The position numbers and the translations under genes were made by a program. Below the pieces are notes generated by a model. That model was given only the letters and a program-made list of their open reading frames with translations. It made no database searches and was not told where the DNA came from. Of a stretch of 64,000 nucleotides of DNA, positions 13,839 to 21,827 are shown in pieces (the first letter of the stretch is position 1; each line of letters starts with the position of its first letter). Source of the stretch: Clostridia bacterium (GTDB taxonomy: Bacteria; Bacillota; Clostridia; TANB77; CAG-465); contig JAGAIU010000078.1 in NCBI GenBank assembly GCA_017626395.1, positions 124,001 to 188,000 of the forward strand, given 5' to 3'.

Positions 13839-14676
13839 GATACTTTTTACAAAAATGCAAGGTTGCGGTAATGACTATGTATATATAAATAATGATATAG
13901 AAAGAATACAAGATATGTCGGGATTTACTAAGTTTGTATCTAGTAGAAATTTTTGTATTGGCTCGGATGGTTGTATTTTTATCTTTAAAGATGATAATGC
14001 AGATGTTGCATTTAGAATATTTAATCCAGATGGAAGTGAAGCTTCAATGTGTGGAAATGGGATAAGATGTGTAGCTAAATATGTATATGAAAAAGATATT
14101 GTTAAAAAGAAAAGAATGACTATAAATACAAAATCTGGAATAAAGAATGTTGAGCTTTATGTAGAAGATGGTGTGGTAAAAAATGTTAAGGTAAATATGG
14201 GAGTACCTATATTTTCAACTAAAATGTTAGATATAGACTATCCAAAAGATGTATTAATTAATGAACCTTTTGATATAGAAGATGCTAGACTGTATTTAAC
14301 CTGCTTATACGTAGGTAATATTCATACGGTATTGTTTGTAGATAATGTGAATAACATAGATATAGAAAAATATGGAAAAAGTATAGAGAATATGAGTATA
14401 TTTAAAGATAGGACAAATGTTGAATTTGTTGAAATAATAGATAGGGAAAATATAAAGGTACGTGTATGGGAAAGAGGAGTTGGAGAGACGCTTGCTTGCG
14501 GTACAGGAGCTACAGCTTCTGTAATAGCAGGATTTTTGACTGGAGTTACAGAGAATATTTGTAAAGTAAAACTTCGTGGTGGTGAACTAGAAATAGTATA
14601 TAATGAAATGAATAATGAGCTTAGTATGATAGGAACAGCAGAATTTGTATATGAAGGAAAATTATATACAAAATGA
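13837..14676 (+). CDS. dapF: Diaminopimelate epimerase
   Basis: Converts LL- to meso-diaminopimelate for lysine and peptidoglycan synthesis in the cytosol. The two catalytic cysteines are C72 in EASMCGNGIRC and C221 in GETLACGTGA. FTKMQGCGNDY at the N-terminus is the conserved first strand, which requires the TTG start at 13837 (GAGGTGAT 6 bases upstream); starting at the next ATG would remove that strand. 279 residues is normal. Unusual feature: the initiation region is buried in a terminator-like hairpin. Confidence 0.95.
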   Translation: MILFTKMQGCGNDYVYINNDIERIQDMSGFTKFVSSRNFCIGSDGCIFIFKDDNADVAFRIFNPDGSEASMCGNGIRCVAKYVYEKDIVKKKRMTINTKSGIKNVELYVEDGVVKNVKVNMGVPIFSTKMLDIDYPKDVLINEPFDIEDARLYLTCLYVGNIHTVLFVDNVNNIDIEKYGKSIENMSIFKDRTNVEFVEIIDRENIKVRVWERGVGETLACGTGATASVIAGFLTGVTENICKVKLRGGELEIVYNEMNNELSMIGTAEFVYEGKLYTK

Positions 14677-14697
14677 TAGGTTTCTATCATTTTATTT
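14673..14697 (+). terminator. Terminator after dapF
   Basis: ATGATAG (14673-14679), loop GTTT, CTATCAT (14684-14690), then TTTATTTT. The stem includes the dapF TGA stop. Confidence 0.8.
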
Positions 14698-14704
14698 TAC
14701 TTAC

Positions 14705-14733
14705 TTGAGCAAATAAAATATATAGTGTATAAT
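14705..14733 (+). promoter_or_regulatory. Sigma-A promoter
   Basis: TTGAGC (14705-14710), 17-base spacer, TATAAT (14728-14733), in front of the Nudix gene. Confidence 0.75.
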
Positions 14734-14759
14734 ATATGTGAATTTAAGGAGAGATAAAA

Positions 14760-15320
14760 ATGTTAAAGGAACAAATTGAAAAATATATACCAGTAAATGA
14801 ACAAGAGAAAAAAGATAAAGAATTCATGTTAAAAACATTTGAAGATTTTGGTGATGTATTAACTAGAGAAAATGAATATCTACATTTTACATCTTCAGCT
14901 TTTGTTGTAAATAAAAATAGAGACAAAGTTTTAATGATATATCATAATATATATAACTCATGGGGATGGACAGGTGGACATGCTGATGGTGAAGAAGATT
15001 TACTTTCAGTTGCAATTAGAGAAGTAGAAGAAGAAACATCTGTAAAAAACATAAAAGTATTAAATAATAGGGAAATAGTAGCAATAGATACATTACCTGT
15101 TGCAGGACATGTTAAAAGAGGAAAATACGTTGATGCACATATACATTTATCTGTTGCATATGTATTTGAAGCAGATGAAAATGATGAAATTAAAATCAAG
15201 GAAGATGAAAATAGCAATGTGGCATGGCAAGATATAGAAAAAGCTGTGGAATTATCTACAGAGCCACATATGAAACCTGTTTATAGCAAGATTATAGATA
15301 AAGTAAAACAAATGAAATAA
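14760..15320 (+). CDS. Nudix hydrolase
   Basis: 186-residue Nudix-fold pyrophosphohydrolase. The Nudix box runs from G73 to V95: G73, E79, R87-E88, E91-E92, with S94 where glycine is usual. The domain follows a roughly 40-residue N-terminal extension; the order HFTSSAFVVNKNRDKVLMI then GWTGGHADGEE is typical of the MutT/ADP-ribose branch. Substrate cannot be told from sequence. It is a single-gene unit with its own promoter; AAGGAGAG precedes the ATG. Confidence 0.88.
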   Translation: MLKEQIEKYIPVNEQEKKDKEFMLKTFEDFGDVLTRENEYLHFTSSAFVVNKNRDKVLMIYHNIYNSWGWTGGHADGEEDLLSVAIREVEEETSVKNIKVLNNREIVAIDTLPVAGHVKRGKYVDAHIHLSVAYVFEADENDEIKIKEDENSNVAWQDIEKAVELSTEPHMKPVYSKIIDKVKQMK

Positions 15321-15336
15321 TTCTTTTTAAAATTTA

Positions 15337-15365
15337 TTGTTTTTTGTAAAAAAAGATTATATAAT
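15337..15365 (+). promoter_or_regulatory. Sigma-A promoter
   Basis: TTGTTT (15337-15342), 17-base spacer, TATAAT (15360-15365). Confidence 0.65.
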
Positions 15366-15402
15366 AAATGTATTAATAATTTAATTAGGTTGGAGGGAGT
15401 AT

Positions 15403-16080
15403 ATGGAAATAAGAGAAATCTTTGAAACTATTGAGAGTGACCCTAACATGGATAAAGAACTTCAAAATGACATATTAGAGAAGATAACGAATATAGCTAA
15501 AGCAGATGAATTAGTAGATGGCCTAGAAGAGAAAATAGAACAGCATAAAGATGAATTATCTGAAAAAGAGCTAAAATATATAATAAATAAATGTATATCA
15601 TATAAAAGTGTATTTTATAGATTTAGAAATGGTGGAATTGTAGATTACGATCAACTAAATGAAATTACTAGAAGAATATTTGAATTAGAAGAGAGTATTA
15701 GAAAAAATGATTTCCATGTTTGGAAAGAAGAGCTATTGGCATATAGAGGCTCAAAGAAAGATAAAGAAGAAGATAAGATGTTAAAAAACATGCTTATGGT
15801 TGTACCAGAAGAAACTAATGTGGTAGAAAAGATTACTCGTATGTTTAGAAGAACTCTTTGGAAAGTTCAACAAAAAGCTAAACAGAAAAAAGAGGTTCAA
15901 ACAGATAAAGTTATAAATCTTCCACAAAACAATATAGATATTTCACTTCATGACTTTGAAGAAAGAGATAAAGTTCAAGAAGAACAAATTGAAGAAAGAG
16001 AATATGATATCCCAGGATTTGAAGAAGAGATTGAAGTTGAAGATAAAAAAGATAATAATAATGATAACCAGGAGAAGTAG
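15403..16080 (+). CDS. Uncharacterised helical protein
   Basis: 225 residues, highly charged and predicted helical, with no signal peptide or membrane segment. Residues about 1-105 look like a compact helical domain (ILEKITNIAKADELVDGLEE, KELKYIINKCISYKSVFYRF); about 140-165 is basic (KITRMFRRTLWKVQQKAKQK); the tail from about 185 is acidic and ends in Asn/Asp-rich sequence. No family recognised. TGGAGGGAG precedes the ATG and a terminator overlaps the stop, so it is transcribed alone. Confidence 0.65.
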   Translation: MEIREIFETIESDPNMDKELQNDILEKITNIAKADELVDGLEEKIEQHKDELSEKELKYIINKCISYKSVFYRFRNGGIVDYDQLNEITRRIFELEESIRKNDFHVWKEELLAYRGSKKDKEEDKMLKNMLMVVPEETNVVEKITRMFRRTLWKVQQKAKQKKEVQTDKVINLPQNNIDISLHDFEERDKVQEEQIEEREYDIPGFEEEIEVEDKKDNNNDNQEK

Positions 16081-16097
16081 AAATACTTCTCTTTTTT
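16072..16097 (+). terminator. Intrinsic terminator
   Basis: GAGAAGTA (16072-16079), loop GAAA, TACTTCTC (16084-16091), six T. It overlaps the stop codon of the preceding gene. Confidence 0.9.
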
Positions 16098-16116
16098 GAG
16101 CTAAAATTAAAAACAG

Positions 16117-16145
16117 TTGACATATTATGTATACTGTGGTATAAT
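16117..16145 (+). promoter_or_regulatory. Perfect consensus promoter
   Basis: TTGACA (16117-16122), 17-base spacer, TATAAT (16140-16145). It should be very strong. Confidence 0.9.
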
Positions 16146-16244
16146 AATAGCGCATGTTATATATTTAATGTTCAGAAATTAATATTCTGGATAGATTGTT
16201 TTTCTATATAAATGCAAATATCAGTTTAAAGGAGGTCCGTAAGG

Positions 16245-16778
16245 ATGGAAAAAAAATTATTAGAAAATTTGTCTAAAGAAGGACAAAATGAAGTGGCATT
16301 ACAATATGCTACAAAAGGAGTTGGATATATAGAGTATGATCCAAAAGCACCACTTGTTATAAGTGAAAAAAGTAAAATTTTAAGAATATTTGAAAAAGAG
16401 AGAGAGCATTTATTAGAGTTAGAAAGAAATAGTAATGAAGATATAGAATTAAAATATAAAGATTTTAATACTGATGATGAGGATGAAGAGTTTTCTTTGG
16501 AAGAATTAATAAACAGAGAATTCAATCACTATGACGATGTAATGGATGAAGAAGAGGTATCTTATTCAGAAAATGAGTATCGTAAAGTAAGAATTGAATT
16601 TGAAAATAATTCAGAATCAGAAGAAGATGAGAAAGAAAAATCTTTATATGACAAAAAGAATGAAGTTCTATACAGTATAGAGATTTTCACATGCTTGTCT
16701 TTGGATGAAATCGAACAAAGATTACTAAATTGTAATAGTGAAGAAGATATTGAAGCTATACAAGAAGACGACGAATAA
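16245..16778 (+). CDS. Uncharacterised acidic protein
   Basis: 177 residues, strongly acidic and apparently cytosolic. An N-terminal part (residues 1-60, with GVGYIEYDPKAPLVISEKSK) is followed by Glu/Asp-rich sequence; the C-terminus has a helical SLDEIEQRLLNCNSEEDIEAI unit. AAAGGAGGT lies 9 bases before the ATG and a perfect consensus promoter sits about 100 bases upstream, implying high expression. No family recognised. Confidence 0.65.
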   Translation: MEKKLLENLSKEGQNEVALQYATKGVGYIEYDPKAPLVISEKSKILRIFEKEREHLLELERNSNEDIELKYKDFNTDDEDEEFSLEELINREFNHYDDVMDEEEVSYSENEYRKVRIEFENNSESEEDEKEKSLYDKKNEVLYSIEIFTCLSLDEIEQRLLNCNSEEDIEAIQEDDE

Positions 16779-16784
16779 TATAAA

Positions 16785-16813
16785 ACCAGGAATAATATCC
16801 TGGTCTTTTTTTT
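16785..16813 (+). terminator. Intrinsic terminator
   Basis: ACCAGGA (16785-16791), loop ATAATA, TCCTGGT (16798-16804), C and eight T. Confidence 0.9.
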
Positions 16814-16828
16814 ATGTAATTAATGAAG

Positions 16829-16857
16829 TTGAAAAAATGCTGAAAATGTGGTATAAT
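16829..16857 (+). promoter_or_regulatory. Sigma-A promoter
   Basis: TTGAAA (16829-16834), 17-base spacer, TATAAT (16852-16857). Confidence 0.8.
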
Positions 16858-16905
16858 ATAAGTGTATATTATATATATTGAAAAGTTATAAGATAACTTT
16901 AGATA

Positions 16906-17016
16906 ATGCAAAGAAATTTTGGAGCATTTAGTGCTGCAATTCTAGTATTTTCTGAGTTTTTATTTTTAATATATAAATCTAAGGTATACAAAAGAAAGAA
17001 AGAGGTTAACGTATGA
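16906..17016 (+). CDS. 36-residue membrane microprotein overlapping the next gene
   Basis: Short frame MQRNFGAFSAAILVF onward with one hydrophobic segment (about residues 6-25) and a basic tail KSKVYKRKKEVNV. Its TGA stop overlaps the ATG of the next gene in the sequence ATGA, the classic arrangement for translational coupling. No strong ribosome site is visible before its own ATG, which lowers confidence. It lies between a good promoter and the gene at 17013. Confidence 0.4.
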   Translation: MQRNFGAFSAAILVFSEFLFLIYKSKVYKRKKEVNV

Positions 17017-17255
17017 AAAAAATATTTAGAAAAGGAAATGAAGATTTATTAGAAACATTAAGAAATGAGAGCTACGGTTCTAGAAAGTTTGAAAAGGCTG
17101 TCCAAAAAGCTTACATGTCAAATTCTTTTGACAAGTATTTAGTTGGAACAAATTTAGTATTCGAACAAGGTGCTAATCGTAGAGTTTCAATACCAGCAGA
17201 TATCGTTGAAGATATTATAGGTGTTGAACTTCAAGTTTCAAGAAGAGCAGCATAG
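17013..17255 (+). CDS. Uncharacterised 80-residue protein
   Basis: Small soluble, mildly basic protein with no recognised family. The sequence MKKIFRKGNEDLLETLRNES begins a helical part; the second half has VEDIIGVELQVSRRAA. AAAGAGG lies upstream of the ATG, which overlaps the TGA of the preceding microprotein frame. Terminator directly downstream. Confidence 0.65.
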   Translation: MKKIFRKGNEDLLETLRNESYGSRKFEKAVQKAYMSNSFDKYLVGTNLVFEQGANRRVSIPADIVEDIIGVELQVSRRAA

Positions 17256-17261
17256 ATTTTA

Positions 17262-17290
17262 AAGAAGTAGATTATATCTGCTTCTTTTTT
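17262..17290 (+). terminator. Intrinsic terminator
   Basis: AAGAAGTAG (17262-17270), loop ATTATAT, CTGCTTCTT (17278-17286), one G-U pair, then T. Confidence 0.85.
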
Positions 17291-17321
17291 ATGCATTAAT
17301 AAACTAAATATAAAATAACGT

Positions 17322-17350
17322 TTGACATAATACGTCAAAAGTGTTATAAT
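17322..17350 (+). promoter_or_regulatory. Consensus promoter with overlapping inverted repeat
   Basis: TTGACA (17322-17327), 17-base spacer, TATAAT (17345-17350). The -35 begins an inverted repeat TTGAC-ATAATAC-GTCAA (17322-17338), a possible operator. Confidence 0.8.
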
Positions 17351-17412
17351 AGTTATGTAAACATTATATTAAAACAGAAGAAAAAAATAATTATTTTAAA
17401 GGAGGAAAGATT

Positions 17413-17808
17413 ATGTGTAATAACATAAGAATCAATTCATTAAGTAGAAGACAGGAGGTTCCAGTTGTAAAGGATAAGATTAGCGACTGGCAAGAGGAGA
17501 GAAGAACATTAAGAATTAACGTTATAGCTAAGGCTTCAAGAAAATTAGAGGATGGTAAAATCACATATGCAAAAAGAAAACAATTACATTTACACAATAA
17601 AACAAGAATCTATGAAATATGTGAGGAAGAACATCCAAACAGATTATTTAAAACAATAGCAGTTAAATTTGCAAATTATCAATCACAAAAAGTTCAAACT
17701 TTTAGAATAAGAAGATATGCTGCAGATGTGTTAACAGATGTTGAAAAATTTCTAGAACATTCGCAATCTATAGCTCAATTAAGAAATATAGATTTGGACT
17801 GGAAGTAG
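17413..17808 (+). CDS. Uncharacterised basic protein
   Basis: 131 residues rich in Arg and Lys, with no membrane segment: DKISDWQEERRTLRINVIAK, KRKQLHLHNKTRIYEICEE, KVQTFRIRRYAADVLTDVEK. Composition suggests nucleic-acid binding, but no motif proves it. AAAGGAGGAAAG precedes the ATG. It is transcribed alone from a consensus promoter that carries an inverted repeat, so self-regulation is conceivable. Confidence 0.6.
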   Translation: MCNNIRINSLSRRQEVPVVKDKISDWQEERRTLRINVIAKASRKLEDGKITYAKRKQLHLHNKTRIYEICEEEHPNRLFKTIAVKFANYQSQKVQTFRIRRYAADVLTDVEKFLEHSQSIAQLRNIDLDWK

Positions 17809-17815
17809 ATATATG

Positions 17816-17840
17816 AAAACAGGATAATATCCTGTTTTTT
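17816..17840 (+). terminator. Intrinsic terminator
   Basis: AAAACAGGAT (17816-17825), loop AAT, ATCCTGTTTT (17829-17838), further T. Confidence 0.9.
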
Positions 17841-17993
17841 CTTTTTAAATACTGTGATATAATATAAATGATTTAAATGACAAAATAAAAAGATTTAAAA
17901 ATAGATAAAGTAATTTATTAAAAAGAATATAAAAACTAAAATAAAAGCTAATATGAGCTTTTTAGATATATTTAAAATGAAAGTGAGATTAAA

Positions 17994-18824
17994 ATGGAAA
18001 GATATCAAGAAATTGAAAAAAGTATAATAACCAAATATAGAAATAGTATATATAAGAGATTTAGAAACTCTATAGATGAATATAACCTTATAAATGAAGG
18101 AGACAAAATATGTGTTTGTATATCTGGTGGAAAAGATTCTATGTTACTTGCTAAATGTCTACAAGAATATCAAAGACATGGAGATAAGAAATTTAAATTA
18201 GAGTTTATAGCAATGGATCCAGGATATAGTGAAGCTAATAGAAAAAAGATAGAAGAAAATGCTAATATTTTAAATATACCAATTAAAATAATAAATAAAA
18301 ATATATTTGATGTAGTAGATAAACAAACTTGGGGTTCACCTTGTTTTTTATGTGCAAAAATGAGAAGAGGATGCTTATATAATATAGCTGAAGATTTAGG
18401 CTGTAATAAAATAGCACTTGGACATCACTATGATGATGTATTAGAAACAATGTTACTTAATATTTTTTATGCAGGTGAAGTCAAAACAATGATGCCTAAA
18501 ATCCATAGCGATAATTTCAACCTAGAACTAATTCGTCCATTATATCTAGTAAAAGAGCCAGATATAATTTCTTGGAGAGATTATAATAAGTTAGAATTTT
18601 TAGATTGTGCTTGTAAAGTAACTCAAAAAATTAAGCAAGAAGATGAGAAAGCATCTAAAAGAAAAGCTATGAAAAATTTAATAGCTAAATTTAGACAGGA
18701 AAGTGAATATATAGATAAGAGCATCTTTCATAGTATGTCTAATGTTAATTTAAATTCTATGCTTGGATGGAAAAAAGATGGAAAAGAATATAATTTTTTA
18801 GATGAATATGACAACGAAAATTAA
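17994..18824 (+). CDS. TtcA-like tRNA thiolation protein
   Basis: PP-loop ATP pyrophosphatase of the TtcA/TtuA group, which activates a tRNA base and inserts sulfur. The PP-loop is SGGKDS (44-49). C117 and C120 (PCFLC) match the TtcA cluster cysteines, with a further C205/C207 in DCACK. GHHYDDVLETMLLNIFYAG is a strong family signature. 276 residues. The exact target base (cytidine 32 in TtcA) is not proven here. A short AAAGCT/AGCTTT hairpin with T-run lies in its leader near 17944-17965. Confidence 0.85.
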   Translation: MERYQEIEKSIITKYRNSIYKRFRNSIDEYNLINEGDKICVCISGGKDSMLLAKCLQEYQRHGDKKFKLEFIAMDPGYSEANRKKIEENANILNIPIKIINKNIFDVVDKQTWGSPCFLCAKMRRGCLYNIAEDLGCNKIALGHHYDDVLETMLLNIFYAGEVKTMMPKIHSDNFNLELIRPLYLVKEPDIISWRDYNKLEFLDCACKVTQKIKQEDEKASKRKAMKNLIAKFRQESEYIDKSIFHSMSNVNLNSMLGWKKDGKEYNFLDEYDNEN

Positions 18825-18870
18825 AAATAAAACAATTTTCAACAATTATTAAAAAAATATCGAAAAAAAC

Positions 18871-18899
18871 TTGTAAATCTATATTTACTGTGATATAAT
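18871..18899 (+). promoter_or_regulatory. Sigma-A promoter
   Basis: TTGTAA (18871-18876), 17-base spacer, TATAAT (18894-18899). Confidence 0.7.
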
Positions 18900-18927
18900 A
18901 ATCTCCTTTTTGATAGGAGGCATTAGG

Positions 18928-19791
18928 GTGAATTTAGAGATAATAACAACACCTAGCGGAGCTGAACTTACTAGTATAAAGTATAATTCGAAAGAATTTT
19001 TACATCAAGGTGATAAAGTATTAGACAAAGAAGGAAAAGTATACTGGAAAAGACATGCACCTATTCTTTTTCCAATAGTAGGAAGTTTGAAAAATAACAC
19101 AACTATTATAAATGGTAAAAAATATGAAATGTCACAACATGGATTTGCGCGCGACATGAAGTTTGACATCGTGAATATATCAGAAAGGGAACATACATAC
19201 GTATTAAAATATAATGAAGAAACATTGAAAATGTATCCGTTTAAATTTGAACTTTATATTAGTTACTTAATTGATAATAATAAACTTACAATTAAATATA
19301 AAGTGAAAAATTTGGATAAAAAAGAAATGTTTTTCGGGATTGGCGGTCATCCTGCATTTATTATTGATTTAAAAAATAATAAATACAGAGTTGAGTTTGA
19401 AAATTTAGAGGAAAATATAAGGTTTTATCAGTTAGATGCTGGACTTGTTTCCTATAAGAATAACTATGTAAATGAGTCTTTGCTTTCTAATAAAAAATGT
19501 ATTGAAATAAGAAAAGATACATTTTCGCACGATGCGATCATAATGAGTGGGTTGAATTCTAAAAAATTAAGGTTGATTGAAAATAATAAGGATAAGTTAG
19601 AATTTGATTTTTCTGGCTTTAAGTATCTGGCTTTATGGTCAAAAAGGAATGCACCTTTTGTTTGTATAGAGCCATGGCTTACGACCGCAGATTACACTGA
19701 TTCTAATCAAGTGTTTGAAGCAAAAAAAGATAATATAAGACTGGAAGTAGGAGAAGAATTTGAATGTGACTATTCTATCACGTTTAAATAG
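18928..19791 (+). CDS. Aldose 1-epimerase-like (mutarotase) family protein
   Basis: Galactose-mutarotase-fold protein of the LacX/YeaD type, acting on a hexose or hexose phosphate; substrate unknown. Family marks are HAPILFPIVGSL, SQHGFARDM, FFGIGGHPAF and CIEPWL. GTG 18928 is the likely start: TAGGAGG lies 8 bases upstream, whereas the TTG at 18910 precedes that site. 287 residues. Single gene, convergent with metK. Confidence 0.82.
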   Translation: MNLEIITTPSGAELTSIKYNSKEFLHQGDKVLDKEGKVYWKRHAPILFPIVGSLKNNTTIINGKKYEMSQHGFARDMKFDIVNISEREHTYVLKYNEETLKMYPFKFELYISYLIDNNKLTIKYKVKNLDKKEMFFGIGGHPAFIIDLKNNKYRVEFENLEENIRFYQLDAGLVSYKNNYVNESLLSNKKCIEIRKDTFSHDAIIMSGLNSKKLRLIENNKDKLEFDFSGFKYLALWSKRNAPFVCIEPWLTTADYTDSNQVFEAKKDNIRLEVGEEFECDYSITFK

Positions 19792-19812
19792 TAACTTATA
19801 AAAATCCATAAA

Positions 19813-19840
19813 AAAGACAGAGGTAACTCTGTCTTTTTTT
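19813..19840. terminator. Bidirectional terminator
   Basis: AAAGACAGAG (19813-19822), loop GTAA, CTCTGTCTTT (19827-19836) with A-tract before and T-tract after; serves the mutarotase gene and metK. Confidence 0.9.
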
Positions 19841-19859
19841 ATAGCTAATTTTAAATAAA

Positions 19860-21029
19860 TTATTTTAATCTTTCGACAATTTCAAGAAGCTCATCAACTT
19901 TATCTGTTTTTTCAAAAGACACATTAAGTTCTTCACGTCCTAAATGTCCATAGTGTGCAAGTTCACTGTAGATTGGTGTTCTTAAATTTAAAGTAGAAAT
20001 TATACCTTGTGGTGTAAAATCAAAAACTTCGTTTACAGCTTTTAGTATAATATCATTATCTACAATATTAGTTTCAAAAGTATTAAGATAAATAGATACT
20101 GGTTTTGAAACACCTATTGCATAAGATAGCTGTATTTCACATTTTTTAGCAAGGCCTGCTTTAACAATGTTTTTAGCAGCATATCTAGCCATATAAGCAG
20201 CACTTCTATCAACTTTAGTAGGATCTTTTCCACTAAATGCACCGCCACCATGACGAGCATATCCACCATAAGTATCTACAATTATTTTTCTACCTGTAAG
20301 ACCGCTATCACTTTCAGGTCCACCAATTACAAATCTACCTGTTGGATTAATATAAATTTTAGTATTTTCATCTAATAAATTATTTGGCACAGTTGGTAAA
20401 ATTATAGTATTGTATACATCTTCTCTTAAAGTTTTAATATCAACAGTATCTTTATGTTGAGTAGATACAACGATTGCATCTATTCTTTTTGGCATTTCAT
20501 TTTCATACTCAATTGTTACTTGAGTTTTTCCATCTGGCATTAAATAATTTAATGTTCCAGCTTTTCTAACTTCCTCTAATTTCTTTGCTAATTTGTGTGC
20601 AAGTGAAATTGCAAGAGGCATAAGCTCTTTAGTTTCATCACATGCATATCCAAACATAATCCCCTGATCGCCTGCTCCTAGAGTTTCTTCATTATCATAA
20701 GAAGAGTTAACTCCCATAGCTATATCGCTTGATTGTTTTTGAATTCCAATAATTACTTTACAATTTTCAACGTCAAAGCCACTTCCTTTTGTAGAGTAAC
20801 CAATTTCTCTTAAAGCGTTTTTAGCTATTTTTTCATAATCTAAATTAGCATTAGATGTTATTTCTCCAAAGATAAATAATGTATCTTTAGAAATAGATGT
20901 TTCGCATGCTACTCTTGAGTTTTTATCTTCTTTTAAAGCAGCATCTAAAATTGAATCAGATATAAAATCACATACTTTGTCTGGGTGACCACTTGTAACT
21001 GATTCAGAAGTGAATAAATAATTTGTCAT
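19860..21029 (-). CDS. metK: S-adenosylmethionine synthetase
   Basis: Makes SAM from methionine and [12 protein letters not shown] near the N-terminus, [12 protein letters not shown] and the phosphate-binding [19 protein letters not shown] are all present. ATG 21029 is chosen because TTAGGGGGA lies just upstream; an in-frame ATG at 21047 precedes that site. 389 residues, full length. It is controlled by the SAM-I riboswitch directly upstream. Confidence 0.97.
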   Translation of the reverse strand: MTNYLFTSESVTSGHPDKVCDFISDSILDAALKEDKNSRVACETSISKDTLFIFGEITSNANLDYEKIAKNALREIGYSTKGSGFDVENCKVIIGIQKQSSDIAMGVNSSYDNEETLGAGDQGIMFGYACDETKELMPLAISLAHKLAKKLEEVRKAGTLNYLMPDGKTQVTIEYENEMPKRIDAIVVSTQHKDTVDIKTLREDVYNTIILPTVPNNLLDENTKIYINPTGRFVIGGPESDSGLTGRKIIVDTYGGYARHGGGAFSGKDPTKVDRSAAYMARYAAKNIVKAGLAKKCEIQLSYAIGVSKPVSIYLNTFETNIVDNDIILKAVNEVFDFTPQGIISTLNLRTPIYSELAHYGHLGREELNVSFEKTDKVDELLEIVERLK

Positions 21030-21066
21030 AAAAATTCCCCCTAACATAGTATTAAAATATCGGCAT

Positions 21067-21198
21067 AAAAAATGACTAGCTACGGCAAGCTAGTCAATAA
21101 ATACTTATCTTCCGGTTATGCCGCAGGAATTAGCACCTTACCATAAAGCAGGTTGCTGGACTTCATAGGGCCTGTCCCTCAGTCACTCTGGATAAGAT
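21067..21198 (-). promoter_or_regulatory. SAM-I (S-box) riboswitch with terminator
   Basis: On the minus strand the leader runs CTTATCCAGAGTGACTGAGG, then GGCCCTATGAAG and GCAACC, to GATAAG, the standard S-box order; P1 is 21196-21191 with 21109-21104. The terminator is TGACTAGCT/AGCTAGTCA (21096-21073) followed by six T. SAM binding should favour the terminator and turn off metK. Confidence 0.95.
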
Positions 21199-21216
21199 AT
21201 ATTTTAATGTACCACT

Positions 21217-21245
21217 ATTCTAGCACGTGAGTAGATATAAGTCAA
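21217..21245 (-). promoter_or_regulatory. Promoter of the metK transcript
   Basis: Minus strand TTGACT (21245-21240), 17-base spacer, TAGAAT (21222-21217). Confidence 0.75.
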
Positions 21246-21252
21246 TATTCAC

Positions 21253-21281
21253 TTGAAAAAAAAGATGAAATAATATATAAT
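21253..21281 (+). promoter_or_regulatory. Promoter of the exonuclease gene
   Basis: TTGAAA (21253-21258), 17-base spacer, TATAAT (21276-21281), divergent from the metK promoter. Confidence 0.7.
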
Positions 21282-21308
21282 TTATATGCTAAAGACAGGA
21301 GAGTTAAT

Positions 21309-21827
21309 ATGTTTGAAGATAGTTTTGTTATAGTGGATTTAGAAACAACAGGATTGAGTCCACAAAATAGTGAAATAATAGAAATTGGTGCTATAAAAGT
21401 AGTAGATAATAAGGTGGTAGATGCAATGGATGTATTTGTAAGACCATCAAAACCATTATCTCCATTTACAACTAGACTTACTGGTATTACTAATGAAATG
21501 GTAGATGAGGGGTTAAATATTAGACAAGCTTTAAAAGTTTTTGATGAGTTTTCAAGTGGTATGAGACTTATGGCTCACAATGCTAAATTTGATATGGGAT
21601 TTTTAGATACGTATATGAGAAAAAATATTGGAAAAGGTGCACCAACTAATACATTAGATACATTAGCTTTATCTAGAGCAATTGTAAAAGACGTTCCAAA
21701 CTATAAATTAGGAACACTTGCAAATTATTTTGATATAGATTATAGTGGGGCACATAGATCTTTAAGAGACTGTGAAATAACACTAGAGGTATATAATAAT
21801 ATAAGAAAAATTTATGAAGGAAGATAG
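21309..21827 (+). CDS. DnaQ-like 3'-5' exonuclease
   Basis: DEDDh exonuclease of the DNA polymerase III epsilon/PolC type, free-standing and 172 residues. Exo I is VDLETTGL (D10, E12); Exo II is AHNAKFDMGFL; Exo III is AHRSLRDCE (His and Asp). ACAGGAGAG precedes the ATG. It probably proofreads or processes DNA or RNA ends; no polymerase domain is attached. Confidence 0.88.
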   Translation: MFEDSFVIVDLETTGLSPQNSEIIEIGAIKVVDNKVVDAMDVFVRPSKPLSPFTTRLTGITNEMVDEGLNIRQALKVFDEFSSGMRLMAHNAKFDMGFLDTYMRKNIGKGAPTNTLDTLALSRAIVKDVPNYKLGTLANYFDIDYSGAHRSLRDCEITLEVYNNIRKIYEGR

